A stretch of DNA of 64,000 bases, taken from CAJLIR01 sp964408085 (GTDB lineage Bacteria; Bacillota_I; Bacilli_A; RF39; UBA660). Position 1 is the stretch's first letter, and each line of letters opens with the position of its first letter. Where the stretch lies: the NCBI GenBank assembly GCA_964408085.1, contig CAYOYB010000007.1:1-64000 (forward strand). The letters run 5' to 3'. The notes under the pieces were generated by a model that worked only from the letters and a program-made list of their open reading frames with translations, was not told the origin of the DNA and ran no database searches. A program made the translations under genes and the position numbers. This document shows positions 1 through 7,358 of the stretch, one piece after another.

Positions 1-26
1 TCATTACTTGTTCTTGTTGTAGTCAT
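1..26 (-). CDS. 5' end of an unidentified gene, cut by the window edge (possibly ponA)
   Basis: Reading leftward, a strong Shine-Dalgarno GGAGGTGG lies a few bases before an ATG at 26, and the frame stays open to base 1 (MTTTRTSN). A promoter-like TTGATT-16 bp-TATAAA lies just upstream. Only eight codons are visible, so function cannot be assigned from sequence. In Bacillus the dnaD-nth group is followed by ypoC and ponA (class A penicillin-binding protein), so ponA is a positional guess only. Confidence 0.5.
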
Positions 27-100
27 TTTCCACCTCCATTTATAACATACAACAATTGTTAATCAAATTCCTTTTTTTACAAATAAAAAAGCCAAATAAA

Positions 101-730
101 TTATTTAAGCTTCTTATAATACTTACATATTTCTTTTAATTTACAATTCAAACACTCTGGTCTAACAGCTTTACAATGATATCTACCAAATAAAACTAAT
201 TGGTGATGAATTCTACCTAACTTATCACTAGGAAATTTTTTAGATAATTTTTTTTCAATCTCTAAAACATCAGCATTATCTTTAACTAAATTTAATCTTT
301 TACTAACCCTAGCTACATGTGTATCAACTGCTAAAAAATTTTCATTATAAAGATTACTCAAAACAACATTCACTGTTTTACGCCCAACACCACTTAAGGA
401 CTCTAAATATGTCCTATCATTAGGTACAATGCCATTTTGATCTAACAGTAGTCTTGTAGCAATTTCTTTAACACACAATGCTTTCCTATTAAAAGTTCCA
501 ATTGGTTTTATAATTTCTATAATATCTTTAATATTTGCTTCACTTAAACTTTTTAAATCTGGATACTTAGTAAATAACTCCTTTGTAACCATATTAACCC
601 TTTTATCTGTCGTCTGAGCACTTAACATTACAGCAATTAATAATTCATAATCCCTATTATAAATAAGTTCACATTTAGGATTTGGAAACAATTCATCTAA
701 ATAATCTAAAATATCACTCATCATTTTCAT
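101..730 (-). CDS. nth: Endonuclease III (HhH-GPD DNA glycosylase/AP lyase)
   Basis: This is a base-excision repair enzyme that removes oxidised pyrimidines and nicks abasic sites. The 209 residues match the usual length of about 210. The helix-hairpin-helix GVGRKT at 114-119 carries the catalytic Lys118, and Asp136 lies in VDTHV. The C-terminal [4Fe-4S] ligands Cys186, Cys193, Cys196 and Cys202 have the classical C-x6-C-x2-C-x5-C spacing. The start overlaps the end of the dnaD-like gene, giving the dnaD-nth order known in Bacillus and suggesting translational coupling. ATG codons at residues 3 and 4 are alternative starts. Identification is secure. Confidence 0.97.
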   Translation of the reverse strand: MKMMSDILDYLDELFPNPKCELIYNRDYELLIAVMLSAQTTDKRVNMVTKELFTKYPDLKSLSEANIKDIIEIIKPIGTFNRKALCVKEIATRLLLDQNGIVPNDRTYLESLSGVGRKTVNVVLSNLYNENFLAVDTHVARVSKRLNLVKDNADVLEIEKKLSKKFPSDKLGRIHHQLVLFGRYHCKAVRPECLNCKLKEICKYYKKLK

Positions 731-1364
731 TTAACCAATCATAATCAATAAGCTCTTTTTTTTCAGCTTTTTTACTTTTAAAATCTAATTTATTTTTTTC
801 AATTGCCTCTTTATTATTAAGTCCTTTTCGTTTCCAATCATATAAAATTTTATCAATATATCGTAAATTAGTTACACCATTAAAAACAGCTTCTTTAAGA
901 GCTAAAATAATAAGCTCTTCACTATAGCCAATTTCTTTCCAACCATTAATTAATTCATACTCAACTGGCGACAAAGTCCTAGCAAATTCACGTTCAAAAC
1001 AATCAAATAAGTTTTCATTAGTTTTATCTTCATTTACGATATCTTCATTAATAACTAAAAAAGCCAGTTTATTATATAAATTTTTAAAATCAATAAAATC
1101 TTCTCTTAAATTATTATTTTTTCTAACACTTATCGTTAATATTCCTTTTTCTTCCAAACTATTAATTAACTCTAAAACTTCGGGCATTTTTAAATGCATT
1201 TCATCTGCTATCTTTTTAGGATTAAAAATATCAGATTCATTTAATAAATATATAATTAAAATTAATTCTTCACTCGTTATTTTTAAATTTTTATAATTTA
1301 GTAATAATAGTCTTGGGCAATTAATCGTTCCATACTCTAGTAAGTTAATCACTTTTTCCATCAT
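714..1364 (-). CDS. dnaD: DnaD-like replication initiation protein
   Basis: DnaD helps load the replicative helicase at initiation and restart in Firmicutes. The N-terminal part looks like the DnaD winged helix. The C-terminal half has the DnaD/DnaB2 signature region (FEREFARTLSPVEYELI, then a YIDKILYDWKRKGL segment). The start is placed at ATG 1364 because GGGTGG lies five bases upstream; an in-frame GTG at 1373 has no suitable site before it. It overlaps nth downstream, the classical dnaD-nth pair. The length of about 216 residues is slightly shorter than B. subtilis DnaD. Confidence 0.9.
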   Translation of the reverse strand: MMEKVINLLEYGTINCPRLLLLNYKNLKITSEELILIIYLLNESDIFNPKKIADEMHLKMPEVLELINSLEEKGILTISVRKNNNLREDFIDFKNLYNKLAFLVINEDIVNEDKTNENLFDCFEREFARTLSPVEYELINGWKEIGYSEELIILALKEAVFNGVTNLRYIDKILYDWKRKGLNNKEAIEKNKLDFKSKKAEKKELIDYDWLNENDE

Positions 1365-1410
1365 AAATACCACCCAATATAATTATAACCGATTTTAGAA
1401 TATTTGTATA

Positions 1411-2067
1411 TCAATTTTCATTAGGAAGTGTTATTACATCATAACTATTTTTTGATAATTTTAAAATATTATAGGTATCACTGCTTAATTCATAATTATC
1501 TATCCATTTAATATAAGTATTTTCTTTAAATTTACTAGCGATATTTTTTTCATAAAAAACAGCTCTTAAATTTTCACTCATATTTAATTGAAAATCCATA
1601 TTTATAAAATAAATAAAATCACAATTATTAATATCATTATTAGTTCCCGTATTATATAAACATAAATTATATTTATTATTCTTTATTTCAATAATGTTAT
1701 CTTGTTTTTTAATCTGATATTTTCCCATATTAACACTCTCTTTTAAAGTATCTTTAATATCATAATCAATATCTAAATTAATTTTATTTTGTTCAATCAA
1801 AAATAAATTATCTAATTTTTTATCTATAAATTTATTTAAATTCTTTATTAAATTTTTTGAATTTTTAAAATCTAATACTAATAAACTAGTTGCATCATTA
1901 TCACGTAATAAAACTGTTTTATAATTATCCGATGATAAAAAAATAACTGCCACTTCATCATCTAACAAATTTAAATCTATTTTTTCTATAAAGGCTGTTT
2001 CTAATTTTTTATTAATCATTATAAAATATATAAATAACAAAATCAATATAAAAATAACCTTCTTCAT
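1411..2067 (-). CDS. Membrane-anchored protein of unknown function
   Basis: I do not recognise this 218-residue protein. A hydrophobic segment at about residues 4-18, preceded by two Lys, looks like a signal anchor, so most of the chain should be extracytoplasmic. The rest is rich in Asn, Asp, Lys and Leu, with no Cys-pair, nuclease or transport motif that I can see. It lies between the dnaD-like gene and the dTMP kinase-like gene on the same strand, with short gaps on both sides, so it may be co-transcribed. Confidence 0.6.
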   Translation of the reverse strand: MKKVIFILILLFIYFIMINKKLETAFIEKIDLNLLDDEVAVIFLSSDNYKTVLLRDNDATSLLVLDFKNSKNLIKNLNKFIDKKLDNLFLIEQNKINLDIDYDIKDTLKESVNMGKYQIKKQDNIIEIKNNKYNLCLYNTGTNNDINNCDFIYFINMDFQLNMSENLRAVFYEKNIASKFKENTYIKWIDNYELSSDTYNILKLSKNSYDVITLPNEN

Positions 2068-2123
2068 ACTAAAACACCCTAGTATAAATTATGTTTTAAA
2101 ATATTTAATTATACTTAAATATC

Positions 2124-2804
2124 TTATTTTAAACTAGCTAAAATAACCTTATATAATTCACTATTTATATGTTCAATTGTTCTTAAATTGCCATTTAAGA
2201 CACATTCGATTACTTTAAAATTATATTTACTAGCTAATAAAAGATATGTTTCTTCACTGTTTTTTAAATAACCAGTATTACACTCATTCTCATCAGCTTT
2301 CTCTTCTCTACTATTTAATAAATCTACTACTTTATCAACTGGAACATGCAAAAAAATATTTATATCACTTTTTGGTAATTCTAATAATTCAAATTCTAAT
2401 TTTTGAACCCAATCAAAAAATTGTAACCTAGCTAAATCATCTTTATATTTTGCACCCTGAAGAGCCATACTAGAATATACATAGCGATCTAAAATAACAT
2501 TTACACCAGAATTAATTAAATTAGTAATAACTTCTATATTATATTTACGATCTGCTGCATAATATAAAGAAGCCACTTTAGGATCTACATTAGGCAATCC
2601 CTCTTTAAAATAACTATTCCCTATATTCTTTTTACCTAATAAAGGGCCACCCACAATTTTTCCAGTTGCTGTTTCATAACAAGGAAAACTAACTCTCTCA
2701 GTCTTTATACCAGCTTCATTTAATTTTTCTACTAATAATTTACTTTGTGTTTCCTTTCCAGAACAATCTGTTCCTTCTATAACAATTATTTTACCTCTAC
2801 TCAT
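2124..2804 (-). CDS. tmk: Thymidylate kinase-like nucleotide kinase
   Basis: It probably phosphorylates dTMP to dTDP. The P-loop at residues 11-20 reads GTDCSGKETQ, and the thymidylate-kinase DRY motif occurs in DRYVYSSMALQG. The P-loop differs from the common GxDGAGKTTQ: Glu follows the Lys and the Thr is shifted by one, similar to the GSGKATQ variants of some clostridial enzymes. The 226 residues are slightly longer than the 205-215 typical of the family. The next gene downstream on the same strand starts about 60 bases away. Exact nucleotide specificity (dTMP versus another deoxynucleotide) is inferred from the family. Confidence 0.85.
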   Translation of the reverse strand: MSRGKIIVIEGTDCSGKETQSKLLVEKLNEAGIKTERVSFPCYETATGKIVGGPLLGKKNIGNSYFKEGLPNVDPKVASLYYAADRKYNIEVITNLINSGVNVILDRYVYSSMALQGAKYKDDLARLQFFDWVQKLEFELLELPKSDINIFLHVPVDKVVDLLNSREEKADENECNTGYLKNSEETYLLLASKYNFKVIECVLNGNLRTIEHINSELYKVILASLK

Positions 2805-2821
2805 ATTTCCTCCAACACTTT

Positions 2822-3400
2822 CTATTCTACAATATCATTAGCTTCAAACTTTATATTTAAAAATTTTCGACTAGCTAAAAAATCACACATATGAACAAAT
2901 TTTTGATATTTATTTTTTGGAATTGGCAATACCTCTACATCATTAAAATCTTTATTCCACTCACCCATATGTGACTCAATACATTCACAAATAAATCGAA
3001 TCTCTTCATTGGTAAGTGTTAATTTGTCCTTATTTTCTTTAATATAATTAGAAACTAACAAAGGATGTTCTACTTGAGTATACTTTTGCTTTTCTAGTCC
3101 TGATTTTAATCCATCATGTAAAACTAAAGCCATAAGCATTAAATCTTTCTGTTGACTAGAAAACTGACTACCAATAACATTATTCTTTAAAAGTTCATAT
3201 GCGATTCTAACAGCAGCTTTAGTATGTCTTACTAACCCACTATCACCAAGTGAAAATTCTGGATGATATTTTCCAGTTGAAGAAGCTGGAACTAGAAAAA
3301 AATAATCTGGTAATAAATTCACCATTGTTTTTAAACTTTCACGATAGTTTGCACTGGATATATATGTATATTCTTTTTCAAAAAAACTAACTTTATCCAT
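2822..3400 (-). CDS. HD-domain phosphohydrolase
   Basis: The 192 residues carry an HD signature: a His in LVRHTKAAVRIAYELL, the HD pair in LVLHDGLKSG, a His in EHPLLVSNYI and a further His in CIESHMGEW. This is the metal-binding layout of HD hydrolases acting on nucleotides or nucleic acids, of the YhaM/RNase-associated type. Substrate is not readable. The start codon is preceded by AGGTGTAAG. It stands 17 bases upstream of the dTMP kinase-like gene on the same strand, so they probably form one transcript. Confidence 0.75.
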   Translation of the reverse strand: MDKVSFFEKEYTYISSANYRESLKTMVNLLPDYFFLVPASSTGKYHPEFSLGDSGLVRHTKAAVRIAYELLKNNVIGSQFSSQQKDLMLMALVLHDGLKSGLEKQKYTQVEHPLLVSNYIKENKDKLTLTNEEIRFICECIESHMGEWNKDFNDVEVLPIPKNKYQKFVHMCDFLASRKFLNIKFEANDIVE

Positions 3401-3447
3401 CTTACACCTACATCTTTCTATTTCTTTACTACATTATATAATATTTT

Positions 3448-4557
3448 TTATTTTATATATAACTCATAATTTACTCCTACAAAATTAATTAGTATTTCAT
3501 TTTGTACATAAATAAATTTAGGATTAATAAATAAATTATCATTATCTAAAATTAATTTATTTTCATTTAATAAATTTTTAACAACATCTATTTTTAATAT
3601 ATCAAATTTATATTTGTTATAAAATTCTTTAATATTAATGCCATTGATTTTTCTAAAACCTAAAATAAATTCATTTTCTATTTTTTCATTTAAAGATAAC
3701 TCATGTAAATTATCTAGCCATGCACCACTTAAATATTTAGCCAAGTTTCTCGTATTATCATATCTAATACCCTCTATATAACCACTTGCGCCTACTCCAA
3801 AACCATAATACTCTAAATTATTCCAATAAACTAAATTATGTTTTGATTCATATCCAGCTTTAGAAAAATTACTAATCTCATAATGTATAAATCCATTATT
3901 TTTTAATTTTTCAGAAATTAAATTATACATTTCATAATCTAAATCTTCATCAATATTATCAATTTTATTTATATATAACTCAGTATGAGGCTCAATCATA
4001 AGTGAATAGGCAGAAATATGATTAATTTCTAATTTTAAAAATTCATCGATATCATTATCTAATTCATTTAAAGTTTGGTTTGGTAAAGCATAAATTAAAT
4101 CAATATTAATATTGTTAAAGCCAACTTGTTTCAACATATTAATTTTTTCTTTTACATCGACTAATTTATGATGACGATGTAAAAACTCTAAATATTTTTC
4201 ACTAAATGTCTCAACACCAATACTTAATCGATTAACTTTATTTTTAATTAAAAATAGAGCTTTTTCTCTTGTTATACTTTCAATATTACATTCAAAAGTA
4301 AATTCATAATTTTTAGCAAACCTAAATTTATCTATTATGGAAAATAATTTTGCTAATTCTTCTAAAGATAAGATACTAGGTGTTCCACCACCAATATAAA
4401 TAGTTTCAATTAATTCATTTTTATATTTAGTGCTTATTTCACTCTCTAATTCTATTAAATATTGATTAAGCCATTTTTTATTATAAATAAATTTACAAAA
4501 ATCACAATATGAACAAATATGACTACAAAAAGGAATATGTATATAAACAGATTTCAT
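3448..4557 (-). CDS. hemW: HemW-type radical SAM protein (coproporphyrinogen III oxidase-like, haem chaperone family)
   Basis: The radical-SAM cluster motif is at residues 11-18 (Cys11, Cys15, Cys18, CSHICSYC), followed by the glycine-rich YIGGGTPS. HemW proteins resemble HemN but act as haem-binding chaperones; HemN normally has an additional N-terminal Cys/His feature that is absent here. The 369 residues fit HemW. The ATG overlaps the upstream stop codon by ATGA. It lies downstream of lepA, as in Bacillus (lepA-hemW-hrcA), but separated by a SpoIIID-like gene and a small gene. Confidence 0.9.
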   Translation of the reverse strand: MKSVYIHIPFCSHICSYCDFCKFIYNKKWLNQYLIELESEISTKYKNELIETIYIGGGTPSILSLEELAKLFSIIDKFRFAKNYEFTFECNIESITREKALFLIKNKVNRLSIGVETFSEKYLEFLHRHHKLVDVKEKINMLKQVGFNNINIDLIYALPNQTLNELDNDIDEFLKLEINHISAYSLMIEPHTELYINKIDNIDEDLDYEMYNLISEKLKNNGFIHYEISNFSKAGYESKHNLVYWNNLEYYGFGVGASGYIEGIRYDNTRNLAKYLSGAWLDNLHELSLNEKIENEFILGFRKINGINIKEFYNKYKFDILKIDVVKNLLNENKLILDNDNLFINPKFIYVQNEILINFVGVNYELYIK

Positions 4558-4847
4558 TTTTTCCTTATACTTTCTTTAATAATTTGTTCTACACCATCTC
4601 TTTTAATATTTTTCGAATCATAAAATTTTTTAAGTTCATTCATTATCTCACGAATAGTTCGCGCATTATTTAAAGCAGTATCATCAAAACCATTCCTTAT
4701 AGCGTACATATAAAGTGGAGCAATGATATTTCTCACTGCTTTGTTGCGCTTATTTTTATACTCTGCTCTTAATTTAGGGTCTGGAAACTTATCGAGCTGT
4801 TCGAATGATAAATATTGCCATAATTGTTTTTGGACTTTTTCATCCAT
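4554..4847 (-). CDS. Small conserved-looking protein of unknown function
   Basis: The product is about 97 residues, charged and predicted mostly helical, with no recognisable motif. An ATG at 4847 (MDEKVQKQLW) is preceded by GGTGAT and is preferred over the ATG at 4871. The stop overlaps the hemW start by four bases, so the two are translationally coupled. The terminator of the SpoIIID-like gene and a TATAAT box just upstream suggest a fresh transcript begins here. A regulatory or structural role cannot be inferred. Confidence 0.65.
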   Translation of the reverse strand: MDEKVQKQLWQYLSFEQLDKFPDPKLRAEYKNKRNKAVRNIIAPLYMYAIRNGFDDTALNNARTIREIMNELKKFYDSKNIKRDGVEQIIKESIRKK

Positions 4848-4883
4848 AGTATCACCAACTTTAAAAATCATATTAATTATATC

Positions 4884-4909
4884 AAAAAAATGTAGAATAA
4901 TCTACATTT
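4884..4909 (-). terminator. Rho-independent terminator after the SpoIIID-like gene
   Basis: On the minus strand, AATGTAGA and TCTACATT form an 8-bp stem with a four-base loop, followed by a run of Ts. It lies 12 bases past the stop codon at 4921. Confidence 0.85.
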
Positions 4910-4920
4910 ACGCTAATATA

Positions 4921-5445
4921 CTATTTTTTTCTAGAAGTAAATTTTCCTTCATTATCTCTATCTTGTAGTACTGCAGCCATATTTGGTCCATTAAATCCTT
5001 GATTGTTTAATGTGTCTAATCTATTTTGCAAAAGCCTTTTCTTAACATCTTCTATTATTAGTTTATCATTTTCAATTAATGCTAATCGATTTGTTAAATC
5101 ATCATAGATGATATCATATGTGACTTTTTCTTTTAATTTTTCATCTTTATTCATTTCTTCTACTATTTGAGGGATTGTATAACCATATAGTAGTAATTTA
5201 ACAGCAGAATAAATTCTTTCTCTAACTGCCACTGTTTTTACTGTGTTAGGACAATTCTTGTCAATAATAGGTTTTACCAATTTATAGCGTTCCATATCTA
5301 TTTCAGGAAGTCTACTATTTAAATATACACTAACTGTTGCATTACTAATTTTAAAACGATGTTCTGTAAAATATTGTGTCGTTTTTCTAGTAGAAGAACT
5401 CGTTTTTATTACATAATCAGCGACTTCTTTAACCCTTCTAACCAT
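4921..5445 (-). CDS. spoIIID: SpoIIID-like sporulation transcription factor with extended C-terminus
   Basis: The N-terminal half resembles SpoIIID, the mother-cell DNA-binding regulator. It has VKEVADYVIKTSSSTRKTTQYF, then an HTH-like ISNATVSVYLNSRLPEID that matches the SpoIIID SKSTVHKDLTERLPEI region. At 174 residues it is nearly twice the usual 80-95. The extra part contains a second HTH-like segment (LLYGYTIPQIVEEMN) and a basic end. The family call rests on my reading of the motif; promoter targets are unknown. It lies directly downstream of lepA and has its own terminator. The Shine-Dalgarno is weak (GAAGAA). Confidence 0.75.
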   Translation of the reverse strand: MVRRVKEVADYVIKTSSSTRKTTQYFTEHRFKISNATVSVYLNSRLPEIDMERYKLVKPIIDKNCPNTVKTVAVRERIYSAVKLLLYGYTIPQIVEEMNKDEKLKEKVTYDIIYDDLTNRLALIENDKLIIEDVKKRLLQNRLDTLNNQGFNGPNMAAVLQDRDNEGKFTSRKK

Positions 5446-5484
5446 TTCTTCATATTTTTGTTGTTAACTAGTTTTTTCCATATA

Positions 5485-7284
5485 TTATTCCTCATCCATA
5501 CTTAAAACTGCTAAAAAGGCTTCTTGTGGTATCTCAACACTTCCAACCATTTTCATACGTTTTTTACCTTCCTTTTGTTTTTCCAATAATTTTCTTTTTC
5601 TTGAAACATCTCCACCATAACATTTAGCCAAAACATCTTTTCTTACTGCTTTTACAGTTTCACGAGCAATTGCCTTAGTTCCTAAACAGGCCTGAATGGG
5701 AACTTCAAATTGTTGTCTTGGAATTAATTTCCTTAAATTTTCAACAATAGCTCTACCACGTTTATACGCAAAATCTTTATGAACAATAATGCTTAAGGCA
5801 TCAACCATTTCCCCATTTAATAAAATATCCATTTTAACTAAATCACTTGACTTATAACCAATTAATTCATAGTCAAATGAAGCATAACCTTTAGTGGTTG
5901 ATTTTAATTTATCAAAAAAGTCATAAACAATTTCTGATAAAGGAATTTCATAATGAATATTAACACGTGTTTGATCAATATACTCCATAGAAATATAGTT
6001 ACCACGCTTATCTTGACACAATTCCATAATTGGCCCTATATAACTACTAGGTACAAAAATATTTGTACGAATATATGGCTCAGATATAGTTTTAATACGT
6101 TGTCTTTCTGGCATTTTTACAGGTGAATCAATTGAAATCTTTGTATTATCTGTAAGTTCAATTTCATAAATAACTGATGGACTTGTCGCAATTAAATCAA
6201 TATTAAATTCTCTTTCAATTCTAGTCTCTATTATGTCCATATGTAAAAGTCCTAAAAAGCCACAACGAAAACCAAAACCTAGAGCTTTTGATGTTTCTGG
6301 TTCAAACTCTAATGAAGCATCATTTAGTTTTAATTTTTCTAAAGCTTCTCTTAAATCTGGAAATTTAGAAGACTCAATTGGATATAATCCACAAAAAACC
6401 ATTGGTTTCATTGGTTTATAACCAGGTAAAACCTCTAAAGATGGATTAGCAGCTAAAGTAATTGTATCACCAACTTTAACATCACTAATACTTTTTATGC
6501 TAGCACAAATAAAACCAACTTCACCAGCTACTAATTCTGTCTTCTTAACTTCTTTTGGCGTATGAACACCAAGCTCTACAACATCATATTCGGCACCAGT
6601 TGCCATCATTTTAATTTTGTCGCCTACTTTAACTTTACCATTTACAATTCTAACTAAAGTAACAATTCCACGATAAGCATCAAAACAACTATCAAAAATT
6701 AAAGCTTGCAAATGTTTATTGTCTACTTCTTTAGGAGCTGGTACTCTATCAATAACAGCTTCAACTAATTCTTTAATGCCAATTCCATTTTTAGCACTTG
6801 TTAAAATAAATTCTGATTCATCAAATCCTAACGTATCCATAAGTTCCTTTTTGATGCGTTCTGGATCAGCATTAGGTAAATCAATCTTATTAATAACAGG
6901 AATTATCGTTAAATTATTTTCTAAAGCTAAATATAGATTAGCTAAAGTTTGAGCTTCTATTCCTTGAGCAGCATCAACTACTAAAATAGCACCTTCACAA
7001 GCAGCTAAACTTCTAGACACCTCATAAGTAAAATCGACATGACCTGGAGTATCAATTAAATGTAAAATATAATCTTCATTTTTATAATGATATTTTAACT
7101 GAACAGCATTCAACTTAATTGTAATACCACGTTCTCTTTCAAGTTCCATATTATCTAGTAATTGGTCTTGTCTTTCACGTTCACTAACTGCCCCTGTTAC
7201 TTCTAATATTCTATCTGCTAATGTACTTTTACCATGATCGATATGCGCAATAATGGAAAAATTTCTAATGTTTTCTCGTTTCAT
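5485..7284 (-). CDS. lepA: Elongation factor 4 (LepA), ribosome back-translocase GTPase
   Basis: Full-length 599-residue LepA. The G1 loop AHIDHGKSTLADR is at about residues 13-25, the G3 DTPGHVDF follows, and G4 is NKIDLP. The LepA-specific C-terminal domain ends with VSRKRKLLEKQKEGKKRMK-type sequence. LepA binds ribosomes and promotes back-translocation or late assembly under stress. GGTGAT precedes the ATG. Gene order lepA - spoIIID-like - small gene - hemW is a variant of the Bacillus lepA-hemW order. Confidence 0.98.
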   Translation of the reverse strand: MKRENIRNFSIIAHIDHGKSTLADRILEVTGAVSERERQDQLLDNMELERERGITIKLNAVQLKYHYKNEDYILHLIDTPGHVDFTYEVSRSLAACEGAILVVDAAQGIEAQTLANLYLALENNLTIIPVINKIDLPNADPERIKKELMDTLGFDESEFILTSAKNGIGIKELVEAVIDRVPAPKEVDNKHLQALIFDSCFDAYRGIVTLVRIVNGKVKVGDKIKMMATGAEYDVVELGVHTPKEVKKTELVAGEVGFICASIKSISDVKVGDTITLAANPSLEVLPGYKPMKPMVFCGLYPIESSKFPDLREALEKLKLNDASLEFEPETSKALGFGFRCGFLGLLHMDIIETRIEREFNIDLIATSPSVIYEIELTDNTKISIDSPVKMPERQRIKTISEPYIRTNIFVPSSYIGPIMELCQDKRGNYISMEYIDQTRVNIHYEIPLSEIVYDFFDKLKSTTKGYASFDYELIGYKSSDLVKMDILLNGEMVDALSIIVHKDFAYKRGRAIVENLRKLIPRQQFEVPIQACLGTKAIARETVKAVRKDVLAKCYGGDVSRKRKLLEKQKEGKKRMKMVGSVEIPQEAFLAVLSMDEE

Positions 7285-7358
7285 GTAATCACCATACCTA
7301 TTATATCAAATATTACCTTTTTATTAAACAAAAATTGATATATTATTTTTTTACATTA

